NCBI RefSeq assembly: GCF_022376295.1
Contig: NZ_CP060140.1
Span: forward strand, 2,298,356 to 2,362,355
DNA: 64,000 nt
Direction: 5' to 3'
From: Nodularia sphaerocarpa UHCC 0038
Lineage (GTDB): Bacteria > Cyanobacteriota > Cyanobacteriia > Cyanobacteriales > Nostocaceae
In this document: piece by piece, positions 1 through 8,355 of the stretch
Layout: each line of letters opens with the position of its first letter
How positions within the stretch are numbered: the stretch's first letter is position 1
Notes under the pieces: generated by a model
Told to the model about the DNA's origin: nothing
The model's database searches: none
Seen by the model: the letters and a program-made list of their open reading frames with translations, nothing else
Position numbers and translations under genes: made by a program

Positions 1-805
1 TTTGAAAAGCTAATTTTTCTGAAGGCGTTAGTTGGCGATCGCTATCAGCAAACTGTAAAGGTTCTATTAATTCATCTGGGTTAGCTGACCCTAAACTCAA
101 AGTAGTAATCCGATGATCACTGAGTAAAAATCGATAATTTAATTCTAAAGGTGAATAAGGCTGACACAGGTCTGTTAATGTTTGTGGTGGCGTGTAGAGG
201 CGACCGCCCTTGTCAGCCGGGGAAATTATAAAAATGCCCATGTCCTTTTGGGCAGCTAGCTGAATTGCTGGGGCATGACGTTGAAAAAAATAGTAATAAT
301 GCAGATTGACAAATTGAAATAAATCTGTATTAATCGCTGCGAGAATTATATCTAATGAAGCGTGGGTGGAAAAACCAACGTGCCGCACTCGACCGTCATC
401 AACAGCTTCCTGGACGGCTTTCATGCAGCCACCGTTGGCTTGCACCCACTGGAGATGCTCCCAAGTATTTAAGCCATGAATGCCTAAACAATCTAGATAA
501 TCTAGATTTAATCGTTCTAGGGATTCATTGATGCACCGACGCATACTATCAGCATCAACTGTAGGCGGAATTTTGGTAGTGATGTAAACCTGAGAACGGG
601 GTAATGATAATCCGCTTTTGATAGCTGCACCAAGATACTCCTCACTTTTGCCATAACCTCTGGCTGTTTCTAGATGATTTATTCCCAGGGCTAAAGCTGC
701 GGCTATTGTCTGCTGTGCATTTTCGACATCAGCCAAATAGCGCATTGTTCCTAAAGAGAAAACCGAAAGGTGTAGGTTAGTTTTTCCAAAGCGTCGGTAT
801 TGCAT
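1..805 (-). CDS. Aldo/keto reductase, partial (C-terminus outside window)
   Basis: The frame reads leftward from an ATG at 805 and is open to the window edge, giving 268 codons beginning MQYRRFGKTNLHLSVFSLG. It has the TIM-barrel aldo/keto reductase pattern: a G-INHLETARGYGKSE segment (E46, Y51), ITTK (K78) and GIH (H110), matching the Asp-Tyr-Lys-His catalytic tetrad of NADPH-dependent reductases except that the usual Asp is Glu. From family knowledge, that Glu and a long C-terminal part, often with an Fe-S motif, occur in a bacterial subgroup, but that part lies outside the window. The substrate cannot be predicted. A tandem of short G+C-rich repeats separates it from the next gene. Confidence 0.85.
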   Translation of the reverse strand, partial: MQYRRFGKTNLHLSVFSLGTMRYLADVENAQQTIAAALALGINHLETARGYGKSEEYLGAAIKSGLSLPRSQVYITTKIPPTVDADSMRRCINESLERLNLDYLDCLGIHGLNTWEHLQWVQANGGCMKAVQEAVDDGRVRHVGFSTHASLDIILAAINTDLFQFVNLHYYYFFQRHAPAIQLAAQKDMGIFIISPADKGGRLYTPPQTLTDLCQPYSPLELNYRFLLSDHRITTLSLGSANPDELIEPLQFADSDRQLTPSEKLAFQ

Positions 806-968
806 GATAAGTGCTGAGTGCTGTAAAGCCCTGCGGGTATGGCTGCGCTTAAAGCGGTAGCGGGGCGTTGAGCAACGTGCTGAGTGCTGAGTCAGAAGAA
901 GGGGGAGCCGAGAGAAAGGAGTTATCTTACTCCCCCCTGCGCCCTGCGCCCTGCCCCTCTGCCTCTAT
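806..968. repeat. Intergenic short repeats (TGCTGAG and GCCCTGC heptads)
   Basis: The gap contains several copies of the heptad GTGCTGAG/TGCTGAG (about 809-830 and 878-893), and a G+C-rich stretch of GCCCTGC heptads at about 938-958. This is the short tandemly repeated repetitive (STRR) type of sequence known from heterocystous cyanobacteria. No gene is seen. Confidence 0.6.
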
Positions 969-1466
969 CTAGCTGTCGCCATTACCAAAGCGCTTGATCA
1001 AATCTTCGGGGCGAAGATTGGAGATAAATTCACGGAAGGCTTGCTGTTCTGCTTCATCAGCATCGCGATCAACGGGGATTGAAGCATCGGAAACCACTTC
1101 TTCCATGACCCAGATTGGGGCATTTGTACGCAGAGCAACGGCGATCGCATCGCTAGGACGCGCATCAATTTCTTTTTTGATTTCGCCTTGCTGGACAATT
1201 AAAGCTGCATAAAATGTATCCTTTTGCAAGGAGTGAATAATCACCTTTTCGAGAATCATGGAACATGACTCTAAAAGATTCACAATTAAGTCGTGTGTTA
1301 GCGGTCTGGGAGGCTTTTGATTTTCTAGCGCAGCCATAATTGCCCTAGCCTGTTCTTGTCCAATATAAATTGGTAAAGCCCGCCGATCTGAGGCATCTTT
1401 CAAAAGTACGATGGGACTGCGGGTTATGGCATCTAATGCTATGCCAGCGACTCTCATTTCAATCAT
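969..1466 (-). CDS. Bifunctional nuclease (BFN, DUF151) domain protein
   Basis: This 165-residue protein starts MIEMRVAGIALDAITRSPIV. The first ~130 residues carry the BFN/DUF151 pattern: VLLKDASDRRALPIYIGQEQARAI, then PLTHDLI, then EIDARPSDAIAVALRTNAPIWV. The family is named after a plant protein with RNase and DNase activity, and single-domain bacterial members are widespread in cyanobacteria. The length fits a single-domain member with an acidic tail (DRDADEAEQQAF). It is probably cytosolic because no signal peptide is visible. Activity in cyanobacteria is not established, so only the family is certain. Confidence 0.85.
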   Translation of the reverse strand: MIEMRVAGIALDAITRSPIVLLKDASDRRALPIYIGQEQARAIMAALENQKPPRPLTHDLIVNLLESCSMILEKVIIHSLQKDTFYAALIVQQGEIKKEIDARPSDAIAVALRTNAPIWVMEEVVSDASIPVDRDADEAEQQAFREFISNLRPEDLIKRFGNGDS

Positions 1467-1805
1467 TGCCTAAGCCTCTACAATCCTTCTAATGATTGGG
1501 CGCTGTGTAACAAATAATACGGTTTTTTCGGGTAACTTGGGGGCGGGAATAAACATAAGCATTGTTCTCTATAATTGCTTCTATTAAACTCCGAACTTGT
1601 TGTGAACACCAGAGTAAGTCAAAGTGGTCTACCTAGACAATAACCTTATTAACCAAGTATGCCTTGTGAAGGATGCGAATGTGTTAATAACTTTATAATA
1701 GGAAAAGTCAGAAATTATACTTAATATCTTCGGCATTCATGTGATAATTACAGTGGATTTTTCGCATAATTAGGCAATAAATAGAATTAGTTTGAGAAAA
1801 AAGCC
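1467..1805. other. Non-coding gap between divergent genes
   Basis: About 340 bases separate the divergent BFN and riboflavin synthase genes, so both promoters should lie here. An exact TATAAT sits near 1693-1698 on the plus strand, about 105 bases before the ribE start, but no good -35 box at 17-bp spacing is visible. No ORF, RNA or repeat was recognised. Confidence 0.4.
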
Positions 1806-2468
1806 GTGTTTACAGGATTAATCCAAGCATTAGGAACGATGAAACCCCTGGAGGGCGATTCATGGCAAATTACCTTTGTAAGTCAGTCCTCTGCTGTCAT
1901 TATGCAAGATTTGGCTTACGGCGACAGCGTGGCTGTAGATGGAGTTTGCTTAACAGTAGAGAAAATTTTAAACGATGGGTTTATCGCCACTGCTTCACCG
2001 GAGACTCTACGCCGCACTACTCTGGGAGATGACCAAACAAAACAGGGATACGTCAACTTAGAAGCTTCGCTGCGGGTGGGTGGTAAAGTCGGCGGTCACT
2101 TTGTCATGGGTCATGTAGACGGTATCGGTCAATTGGTAACGGCCGCACAAACGGCTAGTTCTTGGGAAATGACTTTTACTGCACCCGAAGCGATCGCGCG
2201 GTATATTGTCCCCAAAGGTAGCATTGCGGTGAATGGTATCAGCCTAACAGTAGCTGAATATCAGCCGGAATTGTCTCAGTTCACAGTCGCAGTCATTCCC
2301 CTCACCTACGACGATACAAATCTCCGTTATCTTGTCTCTGGCAGTTGGGTAAATTTAGAAGGAGATATTCTCGGCAAATATGTCGAAAAATTTCTTTCCC
2401 CTAGCAAACAACATTCCAAAACCGATATGGTAACACCTGAGTTTTTAGCAGAACATGGGTATTTGTAA
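1806..2468 (+). CDS. ribE: Riboflavin synthase alpha chain
   Basis: This 220-residue protein begins at a GTG codon (MFTGLIQALG), and the FTGLIQ start is diagnostic. The enzyme dismutates two 6,7-dimethyl-8-ribityllumazine molecules into riboflavin, the last step of riboflavin synthesis. The two homologous lumazine-binding barrels are visible: the first has SVAVDGVCLTV at 41-51, and the second follows GGHFVMGHVDG near 96-106 and has SIAVNGISLTV at 139-149. Length is normal. No other riboflavin gene is adjacent, consistent with dispersed rib genes in cyanobacteria, and no FMN riboswitch was recognised upstream. Confidence 0.95.
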   Translation: MFTGLIQALGTMKPLEGDSWQITFVSQSSAVIMQDLAYGDSVAVDGVCLTVEKILNDGFIATASPETLRRTTLGDDQTKQGYVNLEASLRVGGKVGGHFVMGHVDGIGQLVTAAQTASSWEMTFTAPEAIARYIVPKGSIAVNGISLTVAEYQPELSQFTVAVIPLTYDDTNLRYLVSGSWVNLEGDILGKYVEKFLSPSKQHSKTDMVTPEFLAEHGYL

Positions 2469-2479
2469 TTAGGGAGTAA

Positions 2480-2507
2480 GTAGAGACACGATTCATCGCG
2501 TCTCTAC
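2480..2507. repeat. 28-bp palindromic repeat, copy a (GTAGAGAC...GTCTCTAC)
   Basis: The ends GTAGAGAC and GTCTCTAC are perfect inverted arms, and the centre (ACGATTCATCGC) partly pairs. It is one of six 28-bp members in this window and lies directly downstream of ribE, where it could act as a transcript 3' hairpin. Confidence 0.8.
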
Positions 2508-2533
2508 AAGAAAGTAGGGGAAGTCAATTTTCT

Positions 2534-2572
2534 TAACTTTTGACTTTTGACTTTTGACTTTTGACTTTTGAT
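2534..2572. repeat. Heptanucleotide tandem repeat (TTTTGAC)n
   Basis: About five head-to-tail copies of the heptad CTTTTGA lie between ribE and the M23 peptidase gene. The same heptad recurs near 14637-14660 and 20694-20716. It is a typical cyanobacterial STRR sequence. Confidence 0.85.
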
Positions 2573-2579
2573 TGCGGTA

Positions 2580-4376
2580 CTAGCTATCTGGTTCTTGGAT
2601 AACTCGAGCTGTTTGTAAAGCTTGTACCATCTGACTCAGGGCGACTTGTAATTGTACACCTGAGTCAACAGCAACCCAACCTTGTGGTTTGAGGTGGCGA
2701 ACTTCAAAGTGCAGGTGAGGTCCTGTCGAGTTACCAGTGCTACCAACTCGCCCAATGACGGTTCCTTTTTCTACCCTTTGACCTGGTTGAACAAACAGTT
2801 CTGACAAATGAGCATAAAGGGTTTGTTGAGATGAAGGATGGTTAACAGTTACGGCTAAACCATAACCACCCATCCAGTTTGCAGTTTGCACTGTACCCTC
2901 TGCGGCTGCTACTACTGGTGTACCCATAGGCGCTGCTAAATCTGTGCCGGCGTGGAAACGGCTATCGCCGGAAATGGGATGAGTTCTCCAACCAAAGACA
3001 GAACTAATGCGAGCGGGTATAGAAAGGGGAAATCTCATCTCCCCATCACCACCATAAGCCAGTGTCCCAGTGAAGGGAATTTGTGGTAGTACAGATGCTA
3101 ATTGGAAATCGTAAGCGACTGTACTGGGTCGGGGTGCAATATTCCCTGCTGTCATTGGTGGGGGTAGAGTCCCACCATTGGGTGTCATGGGAGATGCGAT
3201 CGCTGACGTGGTGGCGAAATCCCTAGGGTTAGGGATAAACCGATTAGGGCGATATGCAGTTTTCCTAGCACCACTAGATGCAGCCTGATTAGGAGTCCAT
3301 CTGTTGTTACTGTTATTAGTGGCTACTGATGGAGCTGCTGGTCGAGCTGCTGAGGGAGCTGCTGAGGGAGCTGTTGGTCGAGCTGCTGGAACGTTCACTA
3401 CCTGAGTATTTTTGCTAGTTTCAAGCCAGTTGGGTGCTGTTTTAGGCTCAGAATTAGCTACTCGCTGATTGCGCGCAGGTTCTTGGGGTGCTTGAGCGCA
3501 ACTACTGCCTGATATACTTTGCCCAGAGGGTAAAACGGTTTGACAACCACTAGAGCGTTCTGTTAGCACCACAGAGTTAGGTGCTTGATAAGTAGCCGTA
3601 GTATTGGGGTTATAATTGATCGGATCAATATAGGCGCTATTATAATCCCTGGTTGTAGCTCCTGTTGCACTGGTTGCGCCGTTAGAGTTATTTGATGGTT
3701 GGGCAATTTCTGGGAGTTTTTCAGGTAACGTGCGTGGTGTACTAGAAGCGGCTACTTGAGTTCTGAGTTTTTCCAAAGTCACAGTTGCTTTTGGAGGGGA
3801 AACCTCAGCTTTGGGCTTCTCCAAAGTCACAGTTGCTTTTGGAGGGGAAACTTCAGCTTTGGGCTTCTCCAAAGTCACAGTTGCTTTTGGAGGGGAAACC
3901 TCAGCTTTGGGCTTCTCCAAAGTCACAGTTGCTTTTGGAGGGGAAACTTCAGCTTTGGGCTTCTCCAAAGTCACAGTTGCTTTTGGAGGGGAAACTTCAG
4001 CTTTGGGCTTCTCCAAAGTCACAGTTGCTTTTGGAGGGGAAACTTCTTGTGTACTACGTAATCTCTGTCTGAGATCGGCTTGCGGTTCTGCAACTTCCGG
4101 CTGCGATCGAGATAGTGCTGAAGAAAGAGTGTCTTTTTTGACGGTATTTGGTATTACTACTGCTGGTTGAGAACTTTCAACAGTGGGAACAATATTATCT
4201 ATACCTGTTTCTGTTTGGGCAATTGCCAAGCCACCACTTAAGAAGCTGGCACTACTCAGCAAAAAAAAGCTTTGTGCTGGTAGGGTAGATGCATAGATGT
4301 GGAAGAGCTTTCCGTATGGATAGCGTTTTGATGAGTTGTTTAAATGGTGATGGGCAGATTTATGGCGCTGCGTCAT
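2580..4376 (-). CDS. M23 family metallopeptidase with internal 16-residue repeats
   Basis: This 598-residue envelope protein likely cleaves or remodels peptidoglycan. A hydrophobic segment at about 32-54 (AQSFFLLSSASFLSGGLAIAQ) looks like a signal peptide or anchor after a basic N-terminus. Residues ~105-205 are a tandem repeat of EVSPPKATVTLEKPKA (16 residues, six copies of the core), followed by a Ser/Ala/Asn/Pro-rich linker. The C-terminal M23 (LytM) domain has HAGTD with zinc ligands H475 and D479, YAHL with H523, and HLH at 554-556. All ligands are present, so it is probably an active endopeptidase rather than an EnvC/NlpD-type activator. No LysM domain was recognised. The repeats probably form an extended spacer and may vary in number. 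Confidence 0.88.
   Translation of the reverse strand: MTQRHKSAHHHLNNSSKRYPYGKLFHIYASTLPAQSFFLLSSASFLSGGLAIAQTETGIDNIVPTVESSQPAVVIPNTVKKDTLSSALSRSQPEVAEPQADLRQRLRSTQEVSPPKATVTLEKPKAEVSPPKATVTLEKPKAEVSPPKATVTLEKPKAEVSPPKATVTLEKPKAEVSPPKATVTLEKPKAEVSPPKATVTLEKLRTQVAASSTPRTLPEKLPEIAQPSNNSNGATSATGATTRDYNSAYIDPINYNPNTTATYQAPNSVVLTERSSGCQTVLPSGQSISGSSCAQAPQEPARNQRVANSEPKTAPNWLETSKNTQVVNVPAARPTAPSAAPSAARPAAPSVATNNSNNRWTPNQAASSGARKTAYRPNRFIPNPRDFATTSAIASPMTPNGGTLPPPMTAGNIAPRPSTVAYDFQLASVLPQIPFTGTLAYGGDGEMRFPLSIPARISSVFGWRTHPISGDSRFHAGTDLAAPMGTPVVAAAEGTVQTANWMGGYGLAVTVNHPSSQQTLYAHLSELFVQPGQRVEKGTVIGRVGSTGNSTGPHLHFEVRHLKPQGWVAVDSGVQLQVALSQMVQALQTARVIQEPDS
3771..4046. repeat. 48-bp in-frame tandem repeat inside the M23 peptidase gene
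   Basis: Six copies of the CAAAGTCACAGTTGCTTTTG core begin at 3774 and recur every 48 bases (3822, 3870, 3918, 3966, 4014). Copies differ mainly at one C/T position (GGAAACCTCAG versus GGAAACTTCAG). The unit is 16 codons, so copy-number change keeps the frame. All three frames on the opposite strand are also open across the array, which produces spurious ORFs there. Confidence 0.95.
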
Positions 4377-4459
4377 TGGTTCTCTCAGTTGTTTGAAATT
4401 AGCCTAAAGAGATGATGTCAGTGGTTTGTCTTGCCCCAAGAGCGAAATTTTGAACAAAC

Positions 4460-5278
4460 CTAAATTAAAACAGAAGATTTACAGTAACCCAAACTGATTG
4501 TACCGGGTTCCACATAAATTTCTGGTGTTTTTATGTGATTTGGATCATTAGCTTCAAAAGATACATGAAGCTTTCCCTGTGAAGTTACGCCCACCACAGT
4601 GCCTAAAAGATTATTGATGTATACCTGCTCACCGATATTTGTCAATAAATCTAAATATCGAGACAAGAGTACATTTACTCCTTCTTGGCACAGACACTCT
4701 ATACCGGATTCTATTCCCAGTAAAACTGTGGTCGTGAGCATTTCCAGACAAGAGATAGCCTGAGTAGGCTGGGTAGCTTGCCAGGATTCGAGATTAATGC
4801 CAGTATCTGGTACTGGGTTAGCCCAGTTAATACCGACACCAATCACTGCTTGCATTATCTGTCCATTATGGACTTTTGTTTCAGTCAAAATGCCGCCAAG
4901 TTTGCGACTATGCAATACTAAGTCATTAGGCCATTTAATGCCCACACTTACGCCACACTGACGCAACAAAGCAGCAATTCCCCAAGCACTAGCTAAGGTT
5001 AGCTGATAACTATCTTTAGCTTCTAGTTTAGGAACAATACCCACCGAAAGATATAGTCCCCCGGTGGGAGAAATCCACTGACGACCCCATTGCCCTCGTC
5101 CAGAAGTTTGCTGAGTGGCAATTACTACTGATTTTTTATCAGCCCCCTGTTTGAGCAAGTCCCACAGGGTCTGATTAGTAGAAGGGACGCTTTCAAAAAT
5201 ATGTAAGGATGATGGTAAATAAGTATACTTACCTCTTGATTCTAGGATAGTTTCCAAGAGTTGCCGATTAAATCCCAC
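4460..5278 (-). CDS. birA: Biotin--[acetyl-CoA-carboxylase] ligase (BirA, no HTH)
   Basis: This 272-residue protein should activate biotin with ATP and attach it to the biotin carboxyl carrier protein of acetyl-CoA carboxylase. The catalytic loop is GRGQWGRQW (60-68), followed by GGLYLSV, KWPNDL (115-120) and GGILTE. The C-terminal SH3-like domain contains LLGTVVGVTSQGKL. It lacks the N-terminal winged helix of E. coli BirA, so it is a monofunctional ligase rather than a bio-operon repressor. It is divergently transcribed from the laccase-domain gene, with a gap of only about 75 bases. Confidence 0.93.
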   Translation of the reverse strand: MGFNRQLLETILESRGKYTYLPSSLHIFESVPSTNQTLWDLLKQGADKKSVVIATQQTSGRGQWGRQWISPTGGLYLSVGIVPKLEAKDSYQLTLASAWGIAALLRQCGVSVGIKWPNDLVLHSRKLGGILTETKVHNGQIMQAVIGVGINWANPVPDTGINLESWQATQPTQAISCLEMLTTTVLLGIESGIECLCQEGVNVLLSRYLDLLTNIGEQVYINNLLGTVVGVTSQGKLHVSFEANDPNHIKTPEIYVEPGTISLGYCKSSVLI

Positions 5279-5354
5279 AGCAGTTAACCGAAATCCCGTT
5301 GTTCAAGTTAGCATTAATTGATTGATTTTAATTTTTGTTTCGGTTTGGTTCAAG

Positions 5355-6125
5355 ATGCACACTTGGCACTGGCAGAATTGGCAAGGACTACCCTATCTTA
5401 CTTGTAGTCTTCTCAAAGATTGGCATCACGGTTTCTTTACTCAGCAGTTTTGGCCGCGATCGCCTGAAGATTTGACAAAAGTTCTGCACCCAGAAGCATC
5501 AGCTTATCGTTTAAAGCAGGTACATGGCAATATAGTTCTCACCCCCCAAGAAATTGAGAGCCAGACCGGGGCTGAAGATTCTGGTTTAGCCTTGGGAGAT
5601 GGTTTAATCAGCGAACAGCCATTACAAGCTATTTGGGTAGCTAGCGCCGATTGTACACCTGTACTAATTGGTGATGTCAAAACTAGACAAGTAGCAGCAC
5701 TCCACGCGGGTTGGCGAGGAACTGCGGCGAAGATTGTTCCCCAGGCGATCGCCCGACTCCAAAATCAAGGTAGTCAAATCGATGACTTACGAATTGCAAT
5801 GGGACCTGCTATTTCGGGTGAAGTTTACCAAGTCTCTGTAGAAGTAGCGGCAGAAATTGGTGCTAGCATTACACCCCACACAGAAGTACAGCAGATTATT
5901 GCTGCTTTGCATGAGTTACCAAATTCACCTTTATTAGCAGATTCCCACCCCGGAAAAGTCAGATTGGACGTGCGCCGAGTCAATGCTTTACAACTGGAAA
6001 GCTTGGGGATTAGCGCCGAACAAATAGCGATCGCTCCTTATTGTACTTACCAAACTCCAGAATATTTCTTTTCTTATCGTCGGGAGCAACAGAAAAAAAT
6101 TCAATGGTCAGGAATAATTAGATAA
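5355..6125 (+). CDS. pgeF: Peptidoglycan editing factor / laccase-domain protein (YfiH/PgeF family)
   Basis: The ATG at 5355 (MHTWHWQNWQGL) is preferred because the upstream in-frame ATG at 5322 adds only a hydrophobic MILIFVSVWFK extension. The 256-residue protein has the DUF152/YfiH signatures: VASADCTPVLIGD, AALHAGWRGTAAKI and the C-terminal YCTYQTPEYFFSYRRE, which supply the conserved Cys/His metal and active-site residues. Known members are purine nucleoside phosphorylase/deaminase-like enzymes, and E. coli PgeF corrects L-Ser misincorporated into muropeptides. Older annotations call it polyphenol oxidase. The family is certain; the physiological substrate here is inferred. Confidence 0.88.
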   Translation: MHTWHWQNWQGLPYLTCSLLKDWHHGFFTQQFWPRSPEDLTKVLHPEASAYRLKQVHGNIVLTPQEIESQTGAEDSGLALGDGLISEQPLQAIWVASADCTPVLIGDVKTRQVAALHAGWRGTAAKIVPQAIARLQNQGSQIDDLRIAMGPAISGEVYQVSVEVAAEIGASITPHTEVQQIIAALHELPNSPLLADSHPGKVRLDVRRVNALQLESLGISAEQIAIAPYCTYQTPEYFFSYRREQQKKIQWSGIIR

Positions 6126-6221
6126 AACAATCCTGTAATTATTATGATTAAAACAAGTCATGAACTAATTTTTTAGTTACACTATAAGCTCTATAATTGA
6201 ACTTAATTAAACAGATTAATT

Positions 6222-7052
6222 ATGCACTGGTTGTTATCTGGACCGTTGAGTATACAGAGATTAACGGTTAAGATTACAGATTTGCCTGTATCTTTAGAAG
6301 GTAAGAAATTGGTGCAAATGTCAGACTTTCATTATGATGGTGTGCGACTATCGGAAGAAATCTTAGAACAGGCGATCGCACTTAGCAACCAATTAAAACC
6401 AGATTTAATTTTATTGACTGGCGACTATGTAACCACAAGCCCAAAACCCATTCATGCGCTAGCCTCACGACTAAAACAGCTACAAAGTCAAGCTGGTATT
6501 TATGCCATATTGGGTAATCACGATATATATTACAAACACTCAAAAAGCGAAATTACCAACGCCCTCACTAGCATTGGGGTTAACGTCCTGTGGAATCAAA
6601 TCGCCTATCCTTTGGGAAAAGAATTAGCATTAGTAGGATTAGCGGATCGTTATTCAAAAGAATTCAATCCCCCAGCAGTCATGAACCAACTAGATCCTGA
6701 CATACATCGGATTGTCTTATCTCATAACCCTGATACTGCGGAATTATTGCAAGCATGGCGAGTAGATTTGCAATTATCTGGTCACACACACGGCGGACAA
6801 ATTGTGATTCCAGGAATAGGTCCCATATTAGTTTGCTACAAAAGAATTGTGCAAAATATCCCCAATAAACTACGGTATCGCTTACCATTTCTGCGGAGAA
6901 ACTACTCCTTCATCCGCCATTGGGAATGGGCGCAAGGTTTACATCAAGTAGGACACAATCAGCTGTATGTAAATCGTGGTTTGGGAACTTATTTACCAGG
7001 ACGTTTATTTTGTCCCCCTGAAGTTACAGAAATTATCCTCCAAAGGGCATAG
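6222..7052 (+). CDS. Metallophosphoesterase (calcineurin-like), tandem copy 1
   Basis: This 276-residue protein carries the full calcineurin-like series: SDFHYDG (DxH), LTGDYV (GD), LGNHD, SHNPD and LSGHTHGGQI. A two-metal phosphoesterase core is therefore intact. It resembles the YaeI/YkuE-type phosphodiesterases, but this copy has no signal peptide or transmembrane helix. It is followed after 89 bases by a close paralogue with the same start (MHWL). Its substrate, probably a nucleotide, phosphodiester or lipid phosphate, cannot be set from sequence. Confidence 0.85.
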   Translation: MHWLLSGPLSIQRLTVKITDLPVSLEGKKLVQMSDFHYDGVRLSEEILEQAIALSNQLKPDLILLTGDYVTTSPKPIHALASRLKQLQSQAGIYAILGNHDIYYKHSKSEITNALTSIGVNVLWNQIAYPLGKELALVGLADRYSKEFNPPAVMNQLDPDIHRIVLSHNPDTAELLQAWRVDLQLSGHTHGGQIVIPGIGPILVCYKRIVQNIPNKLRYRLPFLRRNYSFIRHWEWAQGLHQVGHNQLYVNRGLGTYLPGRLFCPPEVTEIILQRA

Positions 7053-7141
7053 TTTTCCATGATTTTGTTTGCACTTACCCAAGATGTATTTTGATTTTTG
7101 ATAAGCTGTAAACGCTGGTATGAGGAGTCTGGTGTTGCACT

Positions 7142-7975
7142 ATGCACTGGTTGTTTACGGGACGTTTAAGAGTAGATGAAATAACGGTAAAGATTGCGGA
7201 TCTACCACAATCTTTACAAGGTACAAAGCTGGTACAGTTGACAGATTTTCACTATGATGGTTTGCGACTTTCTGAAGAACTTTTAGCACAGGCGATCTCC
7301 GCTACTAACAAAGCCGAACCCGATCTAATTCTCTTAACCGGCGACTATGTAACCGACGATCCTACACCAATTCACGAACTAGCCTTACGACTAAAAAACT
7401 TACAAAGTCGCTGTGGTATTTACGCCGTCCTCGGAAATCATGATATACATTACAAGCACTCCAAAACAGAAATTACATCTGCACTGAGCAGCATAGGAAT
7501 TAATGTCCTGTGGAATGAAATCGCCTATCCTCTAGGACAAGAATTACCAATAGTAGGACTAGCTGAATATTGGTCACGGGAATTTAACCCCGCACCAATT
7601 ATGAACCAACTCAATTCTGATCTACCCCGCATTGTTTTATCTCATAACCCAGATACCGCCAAAATCTTGGAAAAGTGGCGCGTAGATTTGCAACTATCTG
7701 GACATACTCACGGAGGTCATATTGTCATACCAGGATTTGGCCCAGCAATTTTTCATTATCAAAAGCTGCTAAAACAACTTCCTAAAAAACTGCGTCGTTG
7801 GGAACCATTATTACTAGGAGATTGCTCAAAAGTAGTAAAATATTGGGAATGGGCAAAAGGTTTTCACCAAATTTCCAATAATCAATTATACGTCAATCGC
7901 GGCTTAGGAACTTATCGCCCAGGACGTTTATTTTGTCCACCTGAAGTTACTGTAATTACCTTAATTAGCCAATAG
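7142..7975 (+). CDS. Metallophosphoesterase (calcineurin-like), tandem copy 2
   Basis: This 277-residue paralogue of the preceding gene aligns over its whole length. It keeps LTDFHYDG, LTGDYV, LGNHD, SHNPD and LSGHTHGGHI, and the C-terminal NQLYVNRGLGTYRPGRLFCPPEVT. The two are tandem duplicates that diverged mainly at 195-235, where copy 1 has RYRLPFLRRNYSF and copy 2 has RRWEPLLLGDCSK. The 89-base gap leaves room for a separate promoter. All metal ligands are present, so neither copy looks like a pseudogene. Confidence 0.85.
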   Translation: MHWLFTGRLRVDEITVKIADLPQSLQGTKLVQLTDFHYDGLRLSEELLAQAISATNKAEPDLILLTGDYVTDDPTPIHELALRLKNLQSRCGIYAVLGNHDIHYKHSKTEITSALSSIGINVLWNEIAYPLGQELPIVGLAEYWSREFNPAPIMNQLNSDLPRIVLSHNPDTAKILEKWRVDLQLSGHTHGGHIVIPGFGPAIFHYQKLLKQLPKKLRRWEPLLLGDCSKVVKYWEWAKGFHQISNNQLYVNRGLGTYRPGRLFCPPEVTVITLISQ

Positions 7976-8011
7976 TTATTTATTAGTTATACCGCATAAA
8001 AAATGTTTGCT

Positions 8012-8058
8012 TGTAGTCAGGACTTTAGTCCTAAATTTAGGGACTTCAGTCCCTAATA
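8012..8058. repeat. Double-hairpin dispersed repeat, copy 1
   Basis: Two adjacent hairpins are present: AGGACT-TT-AGTCCT and TTAGGGACT-TC-AGTCCCTAA, introduced by TGTAGTC. The same architecture recurs at 18642-18687 with different but again complementary arms. It lies just after the second metallophosphoesterase gene. Confidence 0.75.
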
Positions 8059-8120
8059 CAAACCTTTTACTACTAGCTGAAATATTCGCTCTACTGTATG
8101 TTTGCTCATGCTTTTATGAA

Positions 8121-8300
8121 TTAGCCAACCGCATCAGCTTCTGGCTTCAACTTCCTTAATTTTGCAGATAAGTAGGATGTTATTTCACTCAGATTTTGGA
8201 TTTTTTGAGCAACTTCTTCAAGTTTGCTCTCGATGATTCTGATTTGTTGCCTGGGAGAATTGTATCATTTTCCCATTGATCAATTAGGCGAATGTGCGGT
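8121..8300 (-). pseudogene. Possible decayed gene fragment (coiled-coil, MerR-like tail)
   Basis: On the minus strand one frame reads HIRLIDQWENDTILPGN, and a shifted frame continues RQQIRIIESKLEEVAQKIQN then LSEITSYLSAKLRKLKPEAD before TAA at 8121. The second part is a clean amphipathic, coiled-coil-like helix resembling the C-terminal dimerisation helix of MerR-type regulators. A frameshift near 8255 and no start codon suggest a remnant. The family guess is weak. The rest of the 7976-8355 gap holds only repeats and a terminator. Confidence 0.3.
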
Positions 8301-8321
8301 TGCTGTTAAATTTATATTTCT

Positions 8322-8345
8322 CTCCCCGCTTTTCAAAACGGGGAG
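8322..8345 (-). terminator. Terminator-like hairpin after the DUF4360 gene
   Basis: CTCCCCG at 8322-8328 pairs with CGGGGAG at 8339-8345, and TTTT/AAAA inside extends the stem with one bulged base. It sits 10 bases beyond the stop of the minus-strand DUF4360 gene and is followed on that strand by an A/T-rich tract. It probably ends that transcript. Confidence 0.6.
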
Positions 8346-8355
8346 TCAACATTAG

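Noticed and set aside
3756..4170. Three overlapping plus-strand ORFs across the M23 gene
   Set aside because: They are shadows of the 48-bp repeat: absence of stops in one unit keeps all copies open. Their repetitive, Trp/Cys/Phe-rich sequence is not protein-like.
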